From Wenyingzhuangia marina (lineage in GTDB: Bacteria > Bacteroidota > Bacteroidia > Flavobacteriales > Flavobacteriaceae), in NCBI RefSeq assembly GCF_900130035.1, contig NZ_FQXQ01000003.1:1-64000 (forward strand): 64,000 nucleotides of DNA, given 5' to 3'. Position numbers and translations under genes: made by a program. The notes beneath the pieces were generated by a model that searched no databases, was not told where the DNA came from, and worked only from the letters and a program-made list of their open reading frames with translations. The first letter of the stretch is position 1. Each line of letters starts with the position of its first letter. Positions 55,529-64,000 of the stretch are shown here, one piece after another.

Positions 55529-55873
55529 TTATATAGAAGTTATTTGTTGAAACCATTCAATTAAAAAAAACAAAATAAAGACCATACTAATATTTTTATA
55601 ATTGATGAGTTGCAATGGTGTTAATAAAATAATTAATCCGCCAATGGTCATAAAACCAATTATATTAAATAAGATACCAACACAAAAACCTAGTTGATTT
55701 ATTGAGATGATAAAGCTTGTGATTAAAAGCATCAAACCATTTTTTTTAGCTGGAGATGGATGAGTTTGAATCTTTTTTTCAAATCCTAAACTAGAGTCTA
55801 TTTTAATTCTTTTAGTAGTGAAATAGAATATATAAAAAGTAAAAAAGAGGAGGATGATTAAAATTGAAATCAT
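55529..55873 (-). CDS. Small membrane protein, possibly DUF3325-like
   Basis: The 114-residue protein starts with a membrane segment (ILIILLFFTFYIFYF), has a basic cytoplasmic piece with KKIQTHPSPAKKNG, and two or three further membrane segments. Its position between the receptor and the DUF3649-like gene is that of DUF3325 proteins in proteobacterial iron-uptake operons. I do not recognise it firmly from sequence. Confidence 0.65.
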   Translation of the reverse strand: MISILIILLFFTFYIFYFTTKRIKIDSSLGFEKKIQTHPSPAKKNGLMLLITSFIISINQLGFCVGILFNIIGFMTIGGLIILLTPLQLINYKNISMVFILFFLIEWFQQITSI

Positions 55874-55986
55874 GTTGTTTTTATAATTAGAAATACCCCT
55901 AGTAGTTATTTTAAAGACTAATAGGGATATTTTTATGATTGAATAATGTAGATTACATAGTTGCTATCAGATTCATAATGTTATTT

Positions 55987-58455
55987 TTAGAAACGATATG
56001 TAAAGTTTACAGAGAATAGTCTTTTGTTTTGGGGACTAATTGTAGACCAACCTTTGTAATAAGATTTGTTTGTTATGTTGTCTAATTTTAAACCAATTCT
56101 AAAATCATTTACATCGTAGAACAAAGAGCTATTGATAATTGTATAAGATGGAATAGTAAAAGTTCCTGCTGTATTTCGGTTAAAAATTTTGTTGTCACTA
56201 GCGTAGTTTCCTCCAAAACCAAGTCCGAAATTATTTAGCTTTCCTTTATTAAATTTATAACTAGCCCATAAGTTTGCTAAGCTTTCTGGTCCTGAACTTT
56301 CTGGTCTTCTTCCTTTAAAATCAGCATCTCCCTCTACTAATTTACTATCGTTATAACTATATCCTGCAATAATATTTAAACCTCTTATCGGACTAGCCGT
56401 GATACTTGCTTCAAAACCTTTACTGTTTTGTTCTCCGTTTTGTGAGTAGTAGTAATTATTTGCATCAACATCAATTCTTAAAGATTTGTCTTTAACATTG
56501 ATATCATAGTAACTAAAGGTTGCAGATAATTTTTCGTTAAATAAGTTCAATTTTGTTCCTACTTCAAATTGAGTTGCATGTTCTGGATTTAAAGATTTGT
56601 TTGAAGGAACTCCATCAGTTAGTTCTTCAACAGGAGCTAGATTACTAAATCCATCCATAAAGTTAGCAAATAAAGATACTTTGTTTAAAACAGGTTGATA
56701 TACCATTCCGAATTTAGGAGATAAAGAAACTTGATGATAACTATTATTAGAAAATCTATCAACTCTTAAACTTGCCATGGCAGAAAGTTGAGGTAATATA
56801 TTTATGACATCAGAAGCATATGCGCTATAAACTTCTTGTTTGGTTTGACTAAATTGGGCTCCTGAATTTGCCAAAGTTGCAATTCCTGCATCTGCACCAG
56901 CTTGGGTTAAAACTCCAGAGTCATAAGTTCCTGTACCTTTAGGAGTACCAAAATAGGCATGTAAATTATTAACCATTGATTGAAATTCGTCTGGATTAGT
57001 TCCAACATACGCAAATCCCTGATTGGCATAACCAGTACTATTGTTAATTATCATTTTATTAAAATAATCAAGACCAATGATTAGTCTATTTCTAATACCG
57101 GCAACTTTAAAATCACTAATAAAGTTTTGTTGAATATCAGTTCCTATAGTTTCTGAATTTTGTTTACTTGTGTACCTTGATAATATAATACCATTGTTAA
57201 TGGCTGTACCTCCAATAGTTTCGGCCGTGCTGGTAACTTCATATAAATAGGAATAATATCCATCGGATTTAGCACTGCTACGAGAAGCTACAGTTTGTGA
57301 CGTCCAAACATCATTTATTTTGTAATTTATTTGTCCTTGTAAACTATATGTTGGAGTTTCTATATACAAATCATTACTTGTGTAGGACTTGGTGTTGTCA
57401 TAATTTAATTCATCAATATTGTGAACCCTCAAGGCAGCACTTCTGTCTAAAAACAACATGGTTTGATTGGTGTTTTTTCCGTTGTAGAATTCGGTATTGA
57501 CGTTAAAAGAAAGTCTATCGTTAGCTTTATATGCAAAAGAAGGAGCAAAGAAAAATGATTTTTTAAATCCAGCATCTTGGAAACTATTTTGATTATGATA
57601 GGCTGTATTAATTCTAATTGCTGAGGTTTTTTCTTTATTTATTGTTGTGTTATAATCTGCTGTAACTCTGTTTAAACCGTAAGTACCTGCTGTATAAGAA
57701 ATATTACCACCTGTACTATAATAAGGTTTTTTAGTATTCACATTAATTAGTCCTCCATAGGATATTAAACTACTTCCAAATAAAGTTCCCGAAGGTCCTT
57801 TTATAACATCAATACTTTCTATGTTGGCAGGATCAGGACTTCCATTTGTTAAACCAGGTAAACCGTTAATCATTGTTGGTTGTACAGCAAAACCTCTTAA
57901 GGAGAAGTATCCTGCACCATCACTTCCTCTACCGGTAGATTCCCACAGTTTATCAATTCCAGAAACGTTTTTTAAAGCATCATCAAAATTTGTAGTAATT
58001 TGTTCTTCTAGTATAGTTTTAGAAATGCTGTTATAAACTTGTGGATTTTCAATATCTTTTAAAGGCATTTTAGAAACAACTTGACTTTCTTTTGCTAAAA
58101 ATTTATTTTGTTTATGACCTTCTAAAACAACTTCTTTTAATTGTTCTTGATTTTCAATTAAAGTAATTACAGAAAGAGTGGTTGTTTTACTAGAATTTAT
58201 AATGATTTCTGATGTATATTCTTTATATCCTAAAAATTTAATACTCAATATATATACTCCAGTTTTAATGTTTTCTATTTTAAAGTAGCCATTTTTATCT
58301 GTAATAGTTTTATAATTTGTTTTATTTAGTTGGATATTAGCATAAGAAATAGGATGGTTATTTTTAGATACTACTTTTCCGGATATAGATCCTGTTTGAG
58401 CATTTGCAAAAACACTTATCAACATGATGAATGATAAGATTATTAATTTTTTCAT
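55987..58455 (-). CDS. TonB-dependent siderophore receptor
   Basis: The 822-residue outer-membrane protein has a signal peptide ending FANAQ, a carboxypeptidase-like domain (ISGKVVSKNNHPISYANIQLNKTN), a plug with the siderophore-receptor pattern DDALKNVSGIDKLWESTGRGSDGAGYFSLRGF and NIESIDVIKGPSGTLFGSSLISYGG, and a barrel ending in an aromatic residue (LFSVNFTYRF). It imports an iron chelate; the downstream PepSY and small membrane proteins support this. Substrate not predictable. Confidence 0.92.
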   Translation of the reverse strand: MKKLIILSFIMLISVFANAQTGSISGKVVSKNNHPISYANIQLNKTNYKTITDKNGYFKIENIKTGVYILSIKFLGYKEYTSEIIINSSKTTTLSVITLIENQEQLKEVVLEGHKQNKFLAKESQVVSKMPLKDIENPQVYNSISKTILEEQITTNFDDALKNVSGIDKLWESTGRGSDGAGYFSLRGFAVQPTMINGLPGLTNGSPDPANIESIDVIKGPSGTLFGSSLISYGGLINVNTKKPYYSTGGNISYTAGTYGLNRVTADYNTTINKEKTSAIRINTAYHNQNSFQDAGFKKSFFFAPSFAYKANDRLSFNVNTEFYNGKNTNQTMLFLDRSAALRVHNIDELNYDNTKSYTSNDLYIETPTYSLQGQINYKINDVWTSQTVASRSSAKSDGYYSYLYEVTSTAETIGGTAINNGIILSRYTSKQNSETIGTDIQQNFISDFKVAGIRNRLIIGLDYFNKMIINNSTGYANQGFAYVGTNPDEFQSMVNNLHAYFGTPKGTGTYDSGVLTQAGADAGIATLANSGAQFSQTKQEVYSAYASDVINILPQLSAMASLRVDRFSNNSYHQVSLSPKFGMVYQPVLNKVSLFANFMDGFSNLAPVEELTDGVPSNKSLNPEHATQFEVGTKLNLFNEKLSATFSYYDINVKDKSLRIDVDANNYYYSQNGEQNSKGFEASITASPIRGLNIIAGYSYNDSKLVEGDADFKGRRPESSGPESLANLWASYKFNKGKLNNFGLGFGGNYASDNKIFNRNTAGTFTIPSYTIINSSLFYDVNDFRIGLKLDNITNKSYYKGWSTISPQNKRLFSVNFTYRF

Positions 58456-58556
58456 TTTAATTGTTATTTAGATTTATTTAAAACAGTTCAAAAGTATAAA
58501 GTATTTTTGTTTCTGAAAATTTATTTAGATTTATTTTAAATAAACTTATGTTAAAA

Positions 58557-58795
58557 TAATATTTATCCTAATCAGCAATTTTTGAATGATGATTTTGTTT
58601 AGATATTAAATAGATATTGTTTTTGCTGTAACTATTGTTATTTTAGGGTTGATATGTAAGAGTGATAAAAACTTTGTTAGATAAAGAATCTATTAAATGT
58701 GGATTGTTTAGGTATTATTTTAAACTTACCTATGATAGAAATAACTTTTGTAGCAAAACCATTATGATAAGGATGGATTTTAATATTTTTTCTGT
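58557..58795 (+). pseudogene. Decayed copy of the HMA-MauE-like gene (3' part)
   Basis: On the plus strand this stretch aligns by eye with the last about 80 codons of the gene at 51250-51963. Best block: KTLLDKESIKCG against KTLLDKKSIKCA, then after a frameshift LGIILNLPMIEITFV against LGTALNLPMTEATFI. Stops and shifts break the frame and no start or HMA part remains. It fills most of the gap between the siderophore receptor and GH127, so it is a relic of duplication or of a lost metal cluster. Confidence 0.75.
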
Positions 58796-58850
58796 AATAA
58801 CAAATGAATTAAGAAGACAAAGAAATTAAGTCAATATTTTAGGATAATAA

Positions 58851-58887
58851 AAAAATGCCTTCGTGAAATCTTCACAAAGGCATTTTT
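58851..58887 (-). terminator. Terminator of the GH127 transcript
   Basis: A near-perfect 17-bp stem pairs 58851-58867 with 58871-58887 (core AAAATGCCTT, one mismatch), loop ATC, A/T runs on both sides. It lies 30 bases past the GH127 stop on the minus strand. Confidence 0.85.
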
Positions 58888-58916
58888 ATATATGTATTTA
58901 GTTTTATAGAAGAGTT

Positions 58917-61319
58917 TTACTCAATTTCCCATTCAAATATACCCGCAGCATTTTTTTCTGCTAATTTTACTTCTAACTTTAAAGCTTTTGTTTTTACAGG
59001 TTTAAAACTAACTTCATTTCCAATTCCTTTCACAGTACCATAATCAGACGTATTTTCTACAGGAATCCATTCGTTATTATCATTTTTATAGTATAAGGTC
59101 CAACTATCAGGAACTTTACATCCCCCCCAAGGTTTATCATCATACCAATAAATCGTTGATCGGCTTATTGTTTTTGCTTCAGAAAAATCATAGGAAATCC
59201 ATTCAGTAGTTCCTTCTTTTGGCCACCAATGGTAATATGGTAAAGCTTTATCGTTTTCATCTTTAGGAATAAGTCCATCATTAATAGCCACAATAGGTTT
59301 AGTATTGTGTGAAGCATTTATTTTACTTTCAGAAGCAATAGTTGGGGCTATAGTAGGACGTGTTGCATTTATATCAATTGGCAACCAAACGGCCATGTCT
59401 CCATTTCCACGATGTGCCCATGAATAATATGGAATCATATTAAGGTTTACATCTTTAACAACTAATTTACCATCATCATCATAACTTAGAGATTGTGCAT
59501 TGGTTTGGATAGTGTTAATACCATAAAGTAAATCGTCTTTCTTTTCTACTTTAAACTCAGGTTTCTTGCTTAAAATAGTACTAAAAATATCAAAATCATT
59601 ATCAGGCCATTCTGCACAATAAACAATGGGACCACGTTCAATAGATACTTTACCTTGATCTTCTTTAACAGCAGGATGTGCTTTTACAATTCTAGGTTCC
59701 ATTTCAAAACTGATTTCTACTTTATCTTCTTTTTTCCACTTTCTATTAATATCAAAATACCCCTTGTTAATAGTACTTGTGACTACTTTTCCGTTTACTT
59801 TAACTGAAAAGCTAAGTTCTTTTTTATCAGCATAGTTATAAAGATCTGAAGGTACAACAGTATTTTGTAACCATCCAGGAAGACGAACCTTAAGATTAAA
59901 TTTTTGACTATGTTTAGGAGTTATTTCAATATTTACATTACCAGACCAAGGGTAATTGGTCGTCTGAGTTATTTTTAATGATTTACCTTTTACTTTTAAA
60001 TCTGATTGATTTGCCATAAATAGGTTTACATATACATCAGATTCGTTAACGGCATAAATATAGCCTGGAACTGATGGAATAAAACGGCTAATGTTTGATG
60101 GGCAACAAGCACAACCAAACCAAGCTTTACGTTGATGTTGACCAATTGATTCTAGTGGATTAGGGTAGAAGAAGCTTCCACCATCTAAAGAGACACCAGA
60201 AATAAGTCCGTTGTATAAAGTACGCTCTAAAACATCATAATACTTAGCATCACCATGTAACAAGAACAAACGATAATTTAAATATACATTACCAATAGCA
60301 GCACAAGTTTCACAGTAGGCAGACATGTTTGGTAATTCGTAATTCTTACCAAAGGCTTCCCCGTGACCAGTAGCACCAATACCACCAGTGATGTATAATT
60401 TTTTTGAAACTATATTATCCCAAATTTTATCAATGGCATGAATATAATCTTTATCGCCAGTAAGTGCGGCAACGTCTGCCATTCCAGAGTACATATATGC
60501 AGCACGAACCGCGTGTCCTACAGCTTCATCTTGTTCTAATACAGGTTTATGAGATTGACTATATTCCGATTTAATGTGTGTATGACCACGTTTGTCTAAA
60601 ATTAGTTTAGCGAAATCAAGATATTTTTTATTTCCAGTAACTACAGAAAGTTTAGCCAACGCCATTTCAGTAATTTGATGCCCAGGAACCACCATTACTT
60701 GTCCAGGTTGATCTCCAACTTCTCTTACGGCACAATCGGCAAATTTTATGGCAATATCAAGAAAACTTCTTTTTCCAGTTGCTTGATAATGTGCTATGGC
60801 ACCTTCAACCATGTGTCCAAGGTTATAAAGTTCATGACTTAAATCTTCTTCTTTTTCCCAACGCTTTTTACCTGCCCAATCATGCGTGTTTTCTGGATTC
60901 ATGGTTCTAAACGTATATAAATATCCGTCAGGTTCTTGGGCTTTACCAATAATGGTAATAAGGCTGTCAATGTACTTGTCTAGTTTTGCATCTGGAAAAG
61001 TTTGCATGGAATAACTAGCACCCTCAATAGTTTTATATACATCGGTATCGTCAAATGTAAAACCTTCTACTTTATTAGTCGTATTTGGGTTTGCTGCCAT
61101 TAGAAAGTTTTCATAACGCCCTGTCGATTCACATTTTCCAAAAGCAAGAGGTATGGTTGTTACTCGACTAGCTTTAAGTCGTTGCCCCCAAAAGGTATCA
61201 GTTACATTTACGGAAGTAAATGGAACAGGGGAAATGGGATATCCTGTAGTTTCTTTTTTTTGAGCATGGCCTATAAAAAGACTTAATGCAAATAAATAAA
61301 TGATTGATGTACGTATCAT
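58917..61319 (-). CDS. GH127 (DUF1680) beta-L-arabinofuranosidase-like hydrolase
   Basis: The 800-residue protein has a signal peptide ending GHAQK. The family core shows FWGQRLKASRVTTIPLAFGKCESTGRYENF, EDLSHELYNLGHMVEGAIAHY, HAVRAAYMYSGMADVA, the zinc pair in CETCAAIGN and the cysteine cluster C403, C405, C406 in FGCACCPSN, where one Cys is the nucleophile in characterised GH127. A C-terminal beta-sandwich follows (about 670-800; WISYDFSEAKTISRSTIYWYDDKPWGG). It probably removes beta-L-arabinofuranose from plant-type or algal glycans; other DUF1680 families (GH137/146 type) are alternatives. Confidence 0.9.
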   Translation of the reverse strand: MIRTSIIYLFALSLFIGHAQKKETTGYPISPVPFTSVNVTDTFWGQRLKASRVTTIPLAFGKCESTGRYENFLMAANPNTTNKVEGFTFDDTDVYKTIEGASYSMQTFPDAKLDKYIDSLITIIGKAQEPDGYLYTFRTMNPENTHDWAGKKRWEKEEDLSHELYNLGHMVEGAIAHYQATGKRSFLDIAIKFADCAVREVGDQPGQVMVVPGHQITEMALAKLSVVTGNKKYLDFAKLILDKRGHTHIKSEYSQSHKPVLEQDEAVGHAVRAAYMYSGMADVAALTGDKDYIHAIDKIWDNIVSKKLYITGGIGATGHGEAFGKNYELPNMSAYCETCAAIGNVYLNYRLFLLHGDAKYYDVLERTLYNGLISGVSLDGGSFFYPNPLESIGQHQRKAWFGCACCPSNISRFIPSVPGYIYAVNESDVYVNLFMANQSDLKVKGKSLKITQTTNYPWSGNVNIEITPKHSQKFNLKVRLPGWLQNTVVPSDLYNYADKKELSFSVKVNGKVVTSTINKGYFDINRKWKKEDKVEISFEMEPRIVKAHPAVKEDQGKVSIERGPIVYCAEWPDNDFDIFSTILSKKPEFKVEKKDDLLYGINTIQTNAQSLSYDDDGKLVVKDVNLNMIPYYSWAHRGNGDMAVWLPIDINATRPTIAPTIASESKINASHNTKPIVAINDGLIPKDENDKALPYYHWWPKEGTTEWISYDFSEAKTISRSTIYWYDDKPWGGCKVPDSWTLYYKNDNNEWIPVENTSDYGTVKGIGNEVSFKPVKTKALKLEVKLAEKNAAGIFEWEIE

Positions 61320-61343
61320 AATGTATTTTTTAATTAGGATGAT

Positions 61344-63293
61344 TTAATTTTTTGATTTTGTGATAATCGCAACCCATCCACCAGATTTGTTTAAACGAAT
61401 ATTCATTTTAGATGTGTTATTAATAGAATCTTCTTCAATACTGTAATCTCTAGCTATTTTATCAGAGTTAACTCCATCTCTCATCCATCTTATGTGATAA
61501 TTTCCCGTATCTAAAAAGGAAAAATCAATAATAAATTCTTTTGGTGTTTCGTCATTCATAGCACCAATATACCATGTGTCTCCATTTTTTCTGGCCATCA
61601 TGATATAATCTGAAACTTTAGCTTCTAAGACTAAAGATTTTTCCCAAACGGTTGGTATTTTAGAGATAAAATCTGTGGTTTCATGTTCTCTATAATAATT
61701 ACTAGGTGTGTCACTTAGCATTTGAAGAGGAGCTTCATAAATAACATACATAGCTAATTGATGAGCTCTAGTTCCCATTACCATTGGCCTGTCTAAACGT
61801 GCTGCAAAATTTTCTTTATGAACATTGTCTAGACCACCAGGTGTAAAATCCATGATTCCAGCTGTCATTCTTGTAAAAGGAAGTGTTAGCTCATGTTCTG
61901 AAGTTATTTGATCTTCCCATTTACAGTTTTCTAAACCTTTTACTCCTTCATAATTTATAACGTTTGGATAAGCTCTTCTTAATCCTGAAGGTTTAAAAGC
62001 ACCATGATAATCTACCAGCATTTTATATTCTGCAGCTTTTTTTGCCATACGTTCATAGAAGTTAACCACATATTGATCGGCTCTTTGTATAAAGTCAATT
62101 TTTACACCTTTTACTCCCCAATTTTTAAAAATAGTTAAAATGGTATCCATTTCTTCGTCTAACGGACGCCATAAACTCCAAAGTATAATGTCTACACCTT
62201 TATCTTTCCCATATGCCACCAATTCTGGTATATCAATATTAGGATTTGATTCTTTTACGTTTAGGGTAGTTTTAGACCATCCTTCATCAAGAATAATATA
62301 TTCCAAACCATATTTAGAAGCAAAATCAATATAATATTTATAAGTTTCTGTGTTAATTCCCGATTCAAAATCAACCCCATCAATATTGTTAGCATTCCAC
62401 CAATCCCATGCTACTTTTCCTGGCTTAATCCATGAAACATTTTTAATTTTTAAAGGATTGGCTAATTGATATACTAAGTTGTTAGATATGATATCACTAT
62501 CTTTTGGTGAAATCATGAAGACACGCCAAGGAAACGCTCTATTACCTGATGTTTTTGCTATATAATTTGCTTCGGTTCCTATGATCTCTGCACGATCTCG
62601 TTTTCCTTTTATGGTGGATAAAACAACTTTTGGAAATATACTTTTAAATCCAGACTCTTTTTTTTGTAAAAATAAATGAGGATAATCGTAAATGTTTGAT
62701 TCAGTAAAACTGATGCTTGGTGTATTAGTTTTTGTAAATAGTAATGGTAAATTGGCTATAGTACCTTTAGAAATATTATTAGGATTAAGTGCTTTAAAGT
62801 AATTTTCAAAATGGGAAATCAACGTTTTTTCCTCGGGTAGATAGCACGTAAATTCAGGAGTCATATTAAAATCTAAGATTTCGTTAGAAATATTAATATC
62901 TTTCCTTCCTAACTTTGTTACATATCTATAAGCTATACCATTATTGTAGACTCTAACTTCAAAATTAAAATGATTGTAATTAAGTGTTAGTAGATTGTAA
63001 GAATCTTGAATCATTTTGTTTTTAGTAGGAATAATTGCTTCAATTACTTTGTTCTCAGAAGAAATTTTAGCCTTTTTAAATTTAGAAGCAGAAACTAATG
63101 ATCCTTTTTTTTCTATTATTAAATCTGAGTTAACATCCTTAACAAGAGTTACTCCTAAATAATCAATGGTAAGGTGTAGAGTGTTTTTCTCTTTTACGGA
63201 AACAACAATAGCTCCGTTAGGGGATTGAACTGTTTGTTGTCCAAAAACAAAAACAGAACAAAAAAAGAATAATGTAATGAGTTTATGTATCAT
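61344..63293 (-). CDS. GH97 family alpha-glycosidase, retaining type
   Basis: The 649-residue protein has a signal peptide ending VFGQQ, the N-terminal GH97 beta-domain (VQSPNGAIVVSV), and the catalytic barrel: KVAWDWWNANNIDGVDF, YIILDEGW, VDIILWSLWRPLDEEMD, VKIDFIQRADQYVVNFY and NYEGVKGLENCKW. An Asp (D400 in VKIDF) stands at the nucleophile position of the retaining GH97 alpha-galactosidases, unlike the inverting SusB alpha-glucosidases, so alpha-galactosidase-type activity is likely. Downstream GH127 follows after 24 bases. Confidence 0.9.
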   Translation of the reverse strand: MIHKLITLFFFCSVFVFGQQTVQSPNGAIVVSVKEKNTLHLTIDYLGVTLVKDVNSDLIIEKKGSLVSASKFKKAKISSENKVIEAIIPTKNKMIQDSYNLLTLNYNHFNFEVRVYNNGIAYRYVTKLGRKDINISNEILDFNMTPEFTCYLPEEKTLISHFENYFKALNPNNISKGTIANLPLLFTKTNTPSISFTESNIYDYPHLFLQKKESGFKSIFPKVVLSTIKGKRDRAEIIGTEANYIAKTSGNRAFPWRVFMISPKDSDIISNNLVYQLANPLKIKNVSWIKPGKVAWDWWNANNIDGVDFESGINTETYKYYIDFASKYGLEYIILDEGWSKTTLNVKESNPNIDIPELVAYGKDKGVDIILWSLWRPLDEEMDTILTIFKNWGVKGVKIDFIQRADQYVVNFYERMAKKAAEYKMLVDYHGAFKPSGLRRAYPNVINYEGVKGLENCKWEDQITSEHELTLPFTRMTAGIMDFTPGGLDNVHKENFAARLDRPMVMGTRAHQLAMYVIYEAPLQMLSDTPSNYYREHETTDFISKIPTVWEKSLVLEAKVSDYIMMARKNGDTWYIGAMNDETPKEFIIDFSFLDTGNYHIRWMRDGVNSDKIARDYSIEEDSINNTSKMNIRLNKSGGWVAIITKSKN

Positions 63294-63774
63294 ATAATGT
63301 TTAATTAATAGTTTTTAAACCCATAAAGTTAATTTATATGCATGTACTTATTTAGTTGTTTATTGTCATATAGTTTGTAAATGTTAACCACTTTTAATTA
63401 ATAAACAGATAATTATTTTTTGATTTTGTGGACATAATATGAGCTTTCCGAAATTAATTATTAAAGGAAATAAACTCATAAATATATTAAGATACTCCCT
63501 TGTTTTTATTGTTAATTTTTTGTCCGTGTAGCCTTTTTATACAGCTTGTTTTTTCATGTTTTTTTTCTAGAGAAAGTAGTTAAACTGCTTTAAGTCAGTT
63601 TTTTTTATGTGGGTTGATTGTCTCGTGTTATTTTGACAAGTGTATTTGTTAATATAATACAATTATGAGATAATATAGGGTTAACAAAAAATAAACATGT
63701 TGATGTAATATTGTTATAAAATGTTTGTTTATCAAAAATTAACTAATTATAAAAACTTTAAAAAACAATGATTT
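63294..63774. other. Divergent regulatory region between GH97 and SusC
   Basis: A 481-base A/T-rich gap between divergent genes must hold both promoters and any operator. I see no convincing open frame. A weak stem AAACTG/CAGTTT with a T run (about 63582-63607) may be a leader terminator. Interrupted inverted pieces TAAACAT (63692-63698) and ATGTTTGTTTAT (63720-63731) are possible protein sites, but weak. No clear TAnnTTTG before the SusC start could be fixed. Confidence 0.5.
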
Positions 63775-64000
63775 ATGAAAAAAAACAACTTTAGTCCTTG
63801 TAGGAAAGGAGTGCTGCATAAAAGCAGATTTATGCATAAAGGAGTACTCTTTATTTTTCTGTTTTTTTTAAGTATTGCAATGTTTGCTCAACAGAAAAAA
63901 AATATTACGGGGGTGGTAACAGATTACAATGGTGAGCCGTTAATTGGGGTTACGGTTTTACAAAAAGGAACTAGTAATGGTGTTTACACGGGATTTGATG
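63775..64000 (+). CDS. SusC-like TonB-dependent receptor, N-terminal part (runs off the window)
   Basis: An open frame from ATG 63775 continues past the right edge without a stop. It has a long signal region (MHKGVLFIFLFFLSIAMFAQQ) and then the carboxypeptidase-like domain ITGVVTDYNGEPLIGVTVLQKGTSNGVYTGFD, which opens SusC-like receptors. The extended N-terminus before the hydrophobic stretch is common in SusC proteins. It opens a second polysaccharide locus, divergent from GH97 and GH127. Confidence 0.88.
   Translation, partial: MKKNNFSPCRKGVLHKSRFMHKGVLFIFLFFLSIAMFAQQKKNITGVVTDYNGEPLIGVTVLQKGTSNGVYTGFD

Overview
The window reads as chromosomal DNA of a low-GC, probably marine, member of the Flavobacteriaceae (Bacteroidota). 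Support: the TAnnTTTG type -7 promoter elements, a PorX type IX secretion regulator, the lpxC-fabZ fusion, SusC/SusD pairs, a hybrid two-component system (HTCS) and many intrinsic terminators with A/T-rich flanks. The genus cannot be fixed from the sequence.

Layout. 1-190: 3' end of a 5S rRNA (end of an rRNA operon) and two terminators. 209-1588: a RimB-RimK type fusion on the minus strand. 1699-9826: a complete histidine operon, hisL leader-attenuator then hisG-D-C-B-H-(four-helix-bundle gene)-A-F-IE and a terminator. Every spacer in it carries an inverted-repeat tract built from short periodic units with an AGT or GTT core, and the four-helix-bundle gene sits exactly in the loop of one such hairpin. 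9829-13840: pcm, a hotdog thioesterase, porX and an HD phosphohydrolase. 13871-17655: lipid A and fatty acid genes lpxD, lpxC/fabZ, lpxA, then efp. 17768-23760: sucD (behind a perfect 14-bp palindrome), fabG, an SPFH protein, an LTA-synthase-like sulfatase, a nudK-like gene, a MaoC dehydratase and an unknown small protein.

23857-37603 is a galactan utilisation locus: HTCS sensor/regulator, SusC, SusD, a SusE/F-like lipoprotein, GH53 endo-galactanase and GH2 beta-galactosidase. The GH53 would cut beta-1,4-galactan at the surface, SusCD imports the pieces and GH2 trims galactose. 37607-41859 (minus) holds ygiD and three secreted carbohydrate-active-looking proteins (two BNR-type propellers and a SASA esterase). 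42087-43829: a BlaI/BlaR1-like pair behind a double palindrome. 43915-45054: a TPR protein. 45130-53650: a copper/silver-type efflux cluster (HYC_CC_PP protein, CusA, TolC, HMA-AraC, HMA-MauE-like, CusB, HMA lipoprotein). 53685-58455 (minus): a TonB siderophore receptor, two small membrane proteins and a PepSY protein. Between this and the next locus lies a decayed copy of the HMA-MauE-like gene (about 58557-58795). 58917-63293 (minus): GH127 and GH97. From 63775 a second SusC-like receptor runs off the right edge, so a second polysaccharide locus continues beyond the window.

The most interesting signal is the family of periodic inverted repeats in the his operon and the TIGR02436-type four-helix-bundle gene enclosed by one of them. 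It looks like a palindromic repeat family with a possible resident partner protein.
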